Positions 7,565 through 13,031 of a stretch of 26,103 nt of DNA are shown one piece after another. Origin of the DNA: an uncultured Clostridia bacterium (lineage in GTDB: Bacteria > Bacillota > Clostridia > TANB77 > CAG-508); NCBI GenBank assembly GCA_948517135.1, contig CAORJJ010000014.1:1-26103 (forward strand), written 5' to 3'. Positions within the stretch are counted from its first letter, which is position 1. Each line of letters starts with the position of its first letter. Position numbers and translations under genes: made by a program. The notes below the pieces were generated by a model that saw only the letters and a list, made by a program, of their open reading frames with translations, was not told the origin of the DNA and searched no databases.

Positions 7565-8341
7565 TTATTCCTCCTCTAATACTTTCCCTTGTACAACAGC
7601 CTCTTTTATATAATCATTTTGCATTTTTAAATTAATATTAATACTATATCCTGATGGTTGCAAAATATCTATTTTTTCAATTCCTTCTGCATATTTTTTA
7701 TAAATAGCTGTTGCCAAACTTCCACTACCACATGCAGTTTCATAATACAATGTATCTACTGTTTTCACCCATATAATAGGATTTATTTTTATTTTTCCGT
7801 TTTCGTTTTCTAATAATATAATCCCTACTGCTTTTTCTTCTGTAACAAAGGTTTTCATTAATTCTTTTAACTCACCTTTAGACTTATTTTCATTTTTTCT
7901 TAAATTTTTGATAAAATTTATTGAATCATTCTCATTTACTACTGCCAATAATATTCCATCTAAATTTACTAAATTAAATATTCCTTTTATATATAATATA
8001 TTATCCATCTTTTTATTAATTTTCATATTAACATATACATCTTTCGCCTTTGTTATGCCACCTATTATTTTGCTTTTATAACCAGAAACTTCCAATTTTA
8101 TTTTTCCTTCTTGACCATTCAAATAATTCCATATTGCACATCTAGTAGCATTTATACAAAATTCCCCTCCTGCCATTTCTAACTTATTTTCTTTTGTATC
8201 GATAAATCCAACTTGTTCTACATCTAAATTTTGTTTTAATATCTTTGCATTTATCTGACTTTTTTGTTTATCTGTATATTTATTTCCTATTACTAAAGCT
8301 GTCTTATTTCCTCCTGGATTCAATATTTTAAAATTTTCCAT
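7565..8341 (-). CDS. DapF-fold racemase/epimerase, CntK (histidine racemase)-like
   Basis: A 258-residue PLP-independent racemase with the two-cysteine DapF fold. Catalytic cysteines are C62 (GGEFCINATRC) and C204 (YETACGSGS). The N-terminus FKILNPGGNKTALV, then EQVGFID and EFCINAT, follows staphylococcal CntK, the histidine racemase of staphylopine synthesis, more closely than DapF. DapF has CGNGARC and an Arg-Gly-x-Gly-Glu before the second Cys that binds the distal carboxylate; that Arg is missing here. So a non-DAP amino acid, quite possibly histidine, is the likely substrate. I place the start at ATG 8341, since an upstream GTG (8350) lies inside the ribosome site AAAGGGTGG. No CntL or CntM partners are in the window; the partner is an M20 hydrolase. 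Confidence 0.8.
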   Translation of the reverse strand: MENFKILNPGGNKTALVIGNKYTDKQKSQINAKILKQNLDVEQVGFIDTKENKLEMAGGEFCINATRCAIWNYLNGQEGKIKLEVSGYKSKIIGGITKAKDVYVNMKINKKMDNILYIKGIFNLVNLDGILLAVVNENDSINFIKNLRKNENKSKGELKELMKTFVTEEKAVGIILLENENGKIKINPIIWVKTVDTLYYETACGSGSLATAIYKKYAEGIEKIDILQPSGYSININLKMQNDYIKEAVVQGKVLEEE

Positions 8342-8369
8342 ATATACCACCCTTTCTATGAAAATACAA

Positions 8370-8411
8370 AAAAGACTATTTATAGGTTTTAGTTCCTACA
8401 AATAGTCTTTT
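8370..8411 (-). terminator. attenuator terminator before the racemase gene
   Basis: On the minus strand AAAAGACTATTTGTAGG (8411-8395) pairs with CCTATAAATAGTCTTTT (8386-8370), 17 bp with one G-U and an 8-nt loop, then a T-rich run. It ends only about 30 bp before the racemase start and after a promoter, so it must be conditional. Its 5' arm is also complementary to the upstream leader segment at 8440-8426. Confidence 0.85.
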
Positions 8412-8481
8412 ACTTAAATATTCTTAAACTATATTGTAGGCACAAGTTTTAGCCTGTACCTACGCATAATATGCTATAGTT
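8395..8481 (-). promoter_or_regulatory. leader RNA with competing hairpins (attenuator switch)
   Basis: On the minus strand: AACTATA (8481-8475) pairs with TATAGTT (8433-8427), enclosing a small hairpin (8474-8464) and an 11-bp stem GTAGGTACAGG (8463-8453) with CTTGTGCCTAC (8446-8436, two G-U). Alternatively CCTACAATATAGTTT (8440-8426) pairs with AGACTATTTGTAGG (8408-8395), 14 pairs with one bulged U, which removes the 5' arm of the terminator. The two folds cannot coexist. A third TTGTAGG copy (8495-8489), directly after the His codons, can also pair with CCTACAA. The 5' strand of the outer stem begins in the leader stop codon, so ribosome position can decide the fold. Polarity is not proven. 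Confidence 0.75.
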
Positions 8482-8533
8482 ACAAGCTCCTACAATGATG
8501 ATGTAATTCGTTTAAAAATATTCTTAATTTCAT
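8480..8533 (-). CDS. leader peptide with three consecutive His codons
   Basis: A 17-residue frame, MKLRIFLNELHHHCRSL, starting at ATG 8533 with GAGG at 8 nt and ending TAA at 8482-8480. The His codons (CAT x3) are at 8503-8495. It begins about 13 nt into the transcript of a consensus promoter, ends where the first stem of the competing hairpins begins, and is followed by a terminator and then a histidine-racemase-like gene. This is the layout of amino-acid attenuators such as the enteric his leader. The peptide itself would have no function beyond reporting charged His-tRNA. Three His in a row is short compared with seven in E. coli hisL, so chance cannot be fully excluded. Confidence 0.7.
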   Translation of the reverse strand: MKLRIFLNELHHHCRSL

Positions 8534-8552
8534 AATTATTTCCTCATGTTTT

Positions 8553-8581
8553 ATATTAACATAATTTTTAAACCATGTCAA
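8553..8581 (-). promoter_or_regulatory. sigma-A promoter of the His-leader/racemase/M20 unit
   Basis: TTGACA (8581-8576), a 17-nt spacer and TAATAT (8558-8553) on the minus strand. The -35 box directly abuts the stop codon of the yfcE-like gene. Predicted transcription start is near 8546, one or two nt before the leader peptide's ribosome site. Confidence 0.8.
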
Positions 8582-9118
8582 TTATAGGTAATTTTTTTCA
8601 TCAATAACATTTCCATTCAAATCTTTTAAAATTAGTTTCTCATCACTTATAATCAAATAACTATTTGGTGTATTGTTTTTTGGTAATGATATTGAACCTG
8701 GATTTACAAATATAGTTCCATATTCTTCTGTAATAAATCCTGTATGAAAATGTCCATATACTACAACTTTTCCAACTGGTGGCACGTTATCCATATTATA
8801 TTTATGTCCATGACTAAAGAAAAAATCAACTCCATTTATATTTAATTCAACATATTCTTCAAACTTAAACTCAGAAATCATTTCGTCAACTTCAGCATCA
8901 CAATTTCCTCTTGTACATAAAATAATATCTTTATATTCGTTTAAAATGTCTGCAACTTCACTTGGATTATATTCTTCTGTTAAACAATTCCTTGGACCAT
9001 GATAATACAAATCTCCTAATAAAATGATTTTATCTGGATTTTCCTTCCCCATTATCTCTTTTACTTTTCTTGCATAATAACTTGAACCATGTATATCTGA
9101 CACTACTAAATATTTCAT
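8582..9118 (-). CDS. yfcE: YfcE/MJ0936 family metallophosphodiesterase
   Basis: A 178-residue calcineurin-like phosphoesterase with the normal family length. The motifs are in order: D8 and H10 (VSDIHG), GDLYYHGP (D36), RGNCD (N72, D74), SHGHKY and YGHFHTG with the metal-binding histidines, then the NPGS segment. It would hydrolyse a phosphodiester in the cytosol with two metal ions; E. coli YfcE acts on model phosphodiesters and its natural substrate is unknown. AAGGAG precedes the ATG. The promoter of the next unit begins right after its stop codon, so it is likely transcribed separately from the racemase genes. Confidence 0.88.
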   Translation of the reverse strand: MKYLVVSDIHGSSYYARKVKEIMGKENPDKIILLGDLYYHGPRNCLTEEYNPSEVADILNEYKDIILCTRGNCDAEVDEMISEFKFEEYVELNINGVDFFFSHGHKYNMDNVPPVGKVVVYGHFHTGFITEEYGTIFVNPGSISLPKNNTPNSYLIISDEKLILKDLNGNVIDEKNYL

Positions 9119-9176
9119 ATTCTCACTCCTTCTAATTTTTATTTAATTTTATTACTATTTAAATTTTTTTGCAAGG

Positions 9177-9205
9177 AAAAAGAGTTCTAGCACTTGCTAG
9201 AACTC
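9177..9205 (-). terminator. terminator of the adenylyltransferase-like/DHH/107-aa unit
   Basis: GAGTTCTAGC (9182-9191) and GCTAGAACTC (9196-9205) form a perfect 10-bp stem with loop ACTT on the plus strand; five A upstream give the minus-strand U tract. It follows the 107-aa gene by about 16 bp. Confidence 0.85.
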
Positions 9206-9220
9206 CATTCCTAATTATGC

Positions 9221-9544
9221 TCATTTTCTCGAATACTTTTTCTCAATTAAAGGCATAATATCCTGGCCTCTCGACAAAATTCCCAATTTCACAAAGTGTT
9301 TTGTGTCTTCCTCTGTAATACGATATTCATGTGTAGTGTTATCCTTAGTTTCAAAAATAATGAACACCAGCATTTTACTTTTGCTCTCAAATCTTTTGAC
9401 GTGCAAAGCCTCAATCCAACTATTTATCACTTTTTCATCAGGAAGTCCATAAAGTTGCAAATATGCAGAACCTACTTTATTTCCGCTGTAATCGTACCAT
9501 TTCTGACCATTTGAAATAATTTGATCAATACTCATACTTTCCAC
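9221..9544 (-). CDS. hypothetical protein, 107 aa
   Basis: I do not recognise the family. It is a small soluble protein with a helical start (IDQIISNGQKWYDYSG), a central LPDEKVINSWIEALHVKRFE, a beta-rich KMLVFIIFE segment with EYRITEEDTKHFV, and a basic end KKYSRK. No membrane segment or cysteine. It is the last gene of a three-gene unit, starting 9 bp after the DHH gene. The start is uncertain: GTG 9544 has no clear ribosome site, and the in-frame ATG at 9535 has GGAAAG almost touching it, so translational coupling to the DHH gene is likely. Codon use matches the rest of this unit. Confidence 0.65.
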   Translation of the reverse strand: MESMSIDQIISNGQKWYDYSGNKVGSAYLQLYGLPDEKVINSWIEALHVKRFESKSKMLVFIIFETKDNTTHEYRITEEDTKHFVKLGILSRGQDIMPLIEKKYSRK

Positions 9545-9553
9545 AGGAGTTAA

Positions 9554-10144
9554 TCAAAGACAATATTTTTCCAATTCCTCATAATTTAAACTGAACTTTT
9601 CAGCCAATACTTTCGCCTTCTTAGCCTCAGTCTCAATAGTTTTACTGCTTCTAAAAGCAGTAGTATCCACCATCATAGAAACAATAATCATCTTGGCTTC
9701 TTCAGCTGTTATACAATATCCTGCCTCTTCCATAATTTCATAAACAAGATATGCTGCGGCACATGCCTTCCTTGTATACATGAAATCATACGATTTATCA
9801 GCCTTATTTGGATGATGATCAACACATCCAATCACAGTTCCTTTGTGAATCGTTGTATAATGGTCAAGCAAAAACAATGTCCTTGTATCATCTTCCAAAA
9901 CATTTTCCCATTTTTCCATCTTGATTCCAAACATTTCTTCTGCAATCTCATATGTATCATCTTTCTTAACTTTCTCTAAAATTGCAAATTCATTTTCAAT
10001 TCCGAGAAAAGTTAGAAGCCGTGACATCAAAATACTTGAAAGCAAAGCATCTACATCGATATTATCATGACCAACAATAGTAACTTTTTTCCCACTCAAA
10101 ACAGCCTTCAGTTCCTCTACATAACTACCATTCATCATTTTCAT
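9554..10144 (-). CDS. DHH family phosphoesterase, single-domain
   Basis: A 196-residue protein that is essentially one DHH catalytic domain. Metal-binding motifs: GHDNIDVDA (25-33), LLDHY (D94), VDHHP (D109, H110, H111) and MMVDTTAF (D160). DHH enzymes hydrolyse phosphate esters or anhydrides using Mn2+: inorganic pyrophosphate, pAp, short RNA or cyclic dinucleotides. The usual second domain (DHHA1 or DHHA2), which sets the substrate, is missing, so activity cannot be named. It lies between an NMN-adenylyltransferase/Nudix-like gene (22 bp upstream) and a small unknown, which suggests a nucleotide or pyrophosphate substrate. GAGGAGAG precedes the ATG. Confidence 0.85.
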   Translation of the reverse strand: MKMMNGSYVEELKAVLSGKKVTIVGHDNIDVDALLSSILMSRLLTFLGIENEFAILEKVKKDDTYEIAEEMFGIKMEKWENVLEDDTRTLFLLDHYTTIHKGTVIGCVDHHPNKADKSYDFMYTRKACAAAYLVYEIMEEAGYCITAEEAKMIIVSMMVDTTAFRSSKTIETEAKKAKVLAEKFSLNYEELEKYCL

Positions 10145-10166
10145 ACTCTCTCTCCTCTTTCTAAAG

Positions 10167-11294
10167 TTAGTGTTTCTGAGTTAACTTAGGATATGCATTA
10201 AACATAGTAATTGCTTTTTCAAGCATTTCAGTTTGCTGATATGCAAGTTCTTGTCCTAATACTTCACTTATTTCATAGAATTTAACATCCGAAAAACTTG
10301 TGTCTGACGAATTCAAATATTTTTCATATTTGGATATATCATCCTCTATGAAAACACCGAAACACTGTGAAGATCCTCCACGAGTTCCTGCATACTTCTC
10401 CTCTTCTGAACTATATATTCCAATTGTGTGTAACTGTTCCAAACTAGAATTCGGAACATTAGAAAATCTTATAATTGCCGGCTCAAGAGAATTATCAAGT
10501 ACCTTAATCTCAAGACCAACAACTTTTTTGCAAGTACGAACAACAGCTTTCATTGGAGTTTCAAACTTTTTAATTTCATCTCCAATAAGTCCAAGATATC
10601 CCTGGAAATCAACTTTCTCTTTAGACCGTCTACCAAGCAAAACATATATTTTACTGTCTAAAGTATTTCTTACAAGCATAATAATGTCTATTGTTTGACG
10701 ACCTTTTACAAACCTGATTCCCTGATTTTTACTACATGCAATGATTTCCTTAAAACTATACTTGAATAAAATAGGCTTTACCTCATCTGGTATCAACTTC
10801 TCAAGCTCTTCATAATTCCCCTCAATTATCAGCTTACGTATATCAGTAGCATGATAAGGAAAATCAGAACCGTCTTCTGGATTAATCATTTCAGCACCAA
10901 GACTTTCACCTCTTTGTGCAAGTACATCAAGAATATCTTCTTTGTTTCCTGTTATGAAATGAGTAACTCCGTATTTGTTACAAGCCTCTTTTACATTGGA
11001 AATCCACTCATCAAATGTTTCGGTATCCTCCTGTGTTATGATTTCAAACTGACTTTCAGAAATGCCTGCTCTTTTGTAAACAGCTCTCACCATTTTTTCT
11101 CTTTCAGAAGCAGGAATACAGTTCTTTTCTTCACCATTTTCATAACACGAGCCAATCATCACAATCATTTTGCCTTTCCGAGCCCATTCAACAAGAAATC
11201 GTTTGTGCCCATTATGTAATGGCTGAAGCCTTACAACTGTTGCAGAAACAATTCCATTGTTTACTTCCGTTTGAATTGTATCATTTGCTACCAT
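10167..11294 (-). CDS. NMN adenylyltransferase-like/Nudix-like two-domain protein
   Basis: A 375-residue protein with a nucleotidyltransferase domain followed by a Nudix-type domain, as in bifunctional NadM/Nudix proteins that make NAD from NMN and cleave ADP-ribose. The first domain has QPLHNGH (24-30, the HxGH type) and YHATDIRKLI (ATDIR 149-153, the ISSTxxR counterpart), with FITGNKED between. In the Nudix box (238-261) R253 and G260 remain, but the three catalytic glutamates are T254, K257 and V258, so hydrolase activity is probably lost. I use ATG 11294: AGGAG is 9 nt away, while the TTG at 11300 is too close. It heads a three-gene unit with its own promoter and terminator. Confidence 0.8.
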   Translation of the reverse strand: MVANDTIQTEVNNGIVSATVVRLQPLHNGHKRFLVEWARKGKMIVMIGSCYENGEEKNCIPASEREKMVRAVYKRAGISESQFEIITQEDTETFDEWISNVKEACNKYGVTHFITGNKEDILDVLAQRGESLGAEMINPEDGSDFPYHATDIRKLIIEGNYEELEKLIPDEVKPILFKYSFKEIIACSKNQGIRFVKGRQTIDIIMLVRNTLDSKIYVLLGRRSKEKVDFQGYLGLIGDEIKKFETPMKAVVRTCKKVVGLEIKVLDNSLEPAIIRFSNVPNSSLEQLHTIGIYSSEEEKYAGTRGGSSQCFGVFIEDDISKYEKYLNSSDTSFSDVKFYEISEVLGQELAYQQTEMLEKAITMFNAYPKLTQKH

Positions 11295-11340
11295 ATTCAA
11301 AATCTCCTTTCATGTGCTATATTTTTTAGTTACGCTTTTC

Positions 11341-11369
11341 ATTATAACACAAACCACTCACCTTTTCAA
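11341..11369 (-). promoter_or_regulatory. sigma-A promoter of the adenylyltransferase-like unit
   Basis: Minus strand TTGAAA (11369-11364), 17-nt spacer, TATAAT (11346-11341) with TGT directly upstream (extended -10). It sits between the PARG terminator and the start codon at 11294. Confidence 0.8.
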
Positions 11370-11387
11370 TAACTTATGTAAACACAA

Positions 11388-11418
11388 AAAGACAGTAGAG
11401 AGTCTCTCTACTGCCTTT
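11388..11418 (-). terminator. terminator of the PARG-type gene
   Basis: AAAGACAGTAGAG (11388-11400) and CTCTACTGCCTTT (11406-11418) pair over 13 positions (one G-U on the minus strand), followed by five U. It starts 6 bp past the stop codon. Confidence 0.85.
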
Positions 11419-11424
11419 AAACGT

Positions 11425-12285
11425 TTATGACTGAAGTATCTGACTAAACACCTCATAATTTCTCACATCTTTAGGTGTGCAAAAAACTGCAAATTCAATT
11501 GTTTTAAAATCATATTGATATTCTTTTATGGCAATCTTCATTGCTTCTGCTACAATTTGAGGTGGGTTATAAAATGCTCCACATCCAAATGCCCCCAAAA
11601 TCACAACATCTTCTTTCTCGCACTTTGCTATTTCAAGAATCCTGCATATTCTCTTTATGTGCAAATTTCTCAAAGATTCTGCTGTTAACTGGATCTTTTC
11701 GTTTTCTGCATCTTGATTCATAATATTACTTGAATCTGGACGAAGATTTGGTGCTGCACATGTAATGATATCCACATTATACCAATCACTTTCATCAAGT
11801 AGTTCGGGTGTGCCAATATCTGATTTGAATACGACCACTCCTGGAGTATAAATGCAATCATCATTATATGTGACATCCATTTTATTTTCTCTTATCAATC
11901 TTTTATGATGATTATGATATCTATCAACAATTCTTGGTTTGCTGATATTGAAATACAATGTACTACACCTGCAAAGTGCTTCTTCCTGCGCACTTGATCC
12001 CTTAAGTACTCCTCCTCCAGGACTTGTTGATGAGGCAAAATTGTGAACACATACTTTTTGTCCGCCATATTCTCTTGCTGCCTCAAAACTCCTTTTCTGA
12101 GATACAAAAACTTCAGCTGGATTTTTAAAACGATGCTCTTTTGTAGTTTTAATTTTGTCTTTTTCTGTTACAATGTACTGTTTCGAGGTTGATTTATGAA
12201 TTGCATAAATTAAACGACTATTTGTTTCGCATAACCGCTTCGTATCCTCAAATACTTCAATATTTTTTTCTCTGATATTAGACAT
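11425..12285 (-). CDS. bacterial-type poly(ADP-ribose) glycohydrolase, TIGR02452 family
   Basis: A 286-residue macrodomain-fold hydrolase. It carries the PARG signature SPGGGVLKGSSAQEEALCR: GGG at 90-92 and QEE at 100-102, whose middle/last Glu is catalytic in bacterial PARG. The C-terminal half has VVILGAFGCGAFYNPP, the macrodomain phosphate loop, and the family's AAPNLRPDS. It would release ADP-ribose from modified proteins or nucleic acids in the cytosol. Start: the first ATG (12294) abuts GGAG, so ATG 12285, 9 nt after AAAGGAG, is preferred. It is a one-gene unit, but the adjacent unit encodes NAD/ADP-ribose-type folds, which suggests shared chemistry. Length is typical. Confidence 0.88.
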   Translation of the reverse strand: MSNIREKNIEVFEDTKRLCETNSRLIYAIHKSTSKQYIVTEKDKIKTTKEHRFKNPAEVFVSQKRSFEAAREYGGQKVCVHNFASSTSPGGGVLKGSSAQEEALCRCSTLYFNISKPRIVDRYHNHHKRLIRENKMDVTYNDDCIYTPGVVVFKSDIGTPELLDESDWYNVDIITCAAPNLRPDSSNIMNQDAENEKIQLTAESLRNLHIKRICRILEIAKCEKEDVVILGAFGCGAFYNPPQIVAEAMKIAIKEYQYDFKTIEFAVFCTPKDVRNYEVFSQILQS

Positions 12286-12363
12286 AACATCCATCTCCTT
12301 TTAAAAACCAATTAATAGTTACATTAAAAATCTTTAATAATCTGAAACAGAATTATGTAGCTC

Positions 12364-12392
12364 ATAATATCATCAAACATCTCATTTGTCAA
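12364..12392 (-). promoter_or_regulatory. sigma-A promoter of the PARG-type gene
   Basis: Minus strand TTGACA (12392-12387), 17-nt spacer, TATTAT (12369-12364) with TGA directly upstream. The 5' untranslated region is about 70 nt. Confidence 0.8.
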
Positions 12393-12397
12393 GAATA

Positions 12398-12964
12398 CTA
12401 ATTATTATATAGATTTTCTTTAATTTCTTTCAGTTCTTTCACTTCATTTGTTTGCTCAACAATTATTGAATTTGCAATATCCACAAATCTAGGATCAATT
12501 TTATACTTTAGTACATTTTCACACATTCTAATAGCACCTTCATGATGTGGTATCATTTCATCAATAAAATTCAAATTAATATTATTACTTATTGGTGCAT
12601 TTCTCATTCTACAAAGCATATTTCTTGTTATAGAAAAATATGCTCTTTCATATAAACTAATATCTCTTCTTGTATTAGAATAACCATAACTTGTTATAGC
12701 AATTTCTCGCATATGTCCTATTCCTCTAGTTTGCATGCTAATTATATTTTCTGCAATATTCTTGAGTAGTTCATAATCTGTAAATCTCAATAAATTCTGA
12801 CACATATATATAGCACTTTGATGATGTGGAACCATTGCAGTAATAAAATTTATTGTTATATTATCTGTAATTGGTGCAGATAACATTTTATTTTCCATTG
12901 TATTTAATATTTGATAAAAAGCACATAAGTATTTTCTGGTTTCATTTGTTTTTGTACATCTCAT
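12398..12964 (-). CDS. tandem DUF305 (PHH-motif) protein
   Basis: A 188-residue helical protein built from two similar halves. Half one has NFITAMVPHHQSAIYMC (39-55, His 47-48) and half two NFIDEMIPHHEGAIRMC (132-148, His 140-141), each followed by a long helix. This PHHxxAIxM pattern defines DUF305, a ferritin-like fold; some members bind copper. The usual signal peptide or membrane anchor is absent, so it is likely cytosolic, or a spore or cell-surface component exported some other way. The Met/Cys/His pairs look fit for metal binding, and the window has a CsoR copper operon, but no CsoR site lies here. AAGGGG precedes the ATG. It follows the ABC genes by 67 bp. Confidence 0.8.
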   Translation of the reverse strand: MRCTKTNETRKYLCAFYQILNTMENKMLSAPITDNITINFITAMVPHHQSAIYMCQNLLRFTDYELLKNIAENIISMQTRGIGHMREIAITSYGYSNTRRDISLYERAYFSITRNMLCRMRNAPISNNINLNFIDEMIPHHEGAIRMCENVLKYKIDPRFVDIANSIIVEQTNEVKELKEIKENLYNN

Positions 12965-13031
12965 ATGTTCACCCCTTTATACAATATGCTTTTTATGGAT
13001 ATTTGTTTGTATAAATAAAAAAATTAACATT

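Noticed and set aside
6542..8341. dapE-dapF pair for lysine/meso-DAP synthesis
   Set aside because: The DapF-type active-site sequences are changed at the distal-carboxylate site and CntK-like, and the leader codes for His rather than Lys. Kept only as a fallback.
8342..8350. GTG start three codons upstream of the racemase ATG
   Set aside because: The GTG is part of the GGGTGG ribosome site, so ATG 8341 is the better start.
8350..8560. T-box or known ligand riboswitch in the racemase leader
   Set aside because: No AGGGTGGNACCGCG T-box core, no specifier-loop layout, and no lysine, SAM, purine or TPP aptamer signature; a translated His-rich frame explains the layout better. An unknown aptamer is not fully excluded.
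12965..13031. CsoR operator before the DUF305 gene
   Set aside because: No GC-rich palindrome in this gap; only AT-rich sequence and a ribosome site.
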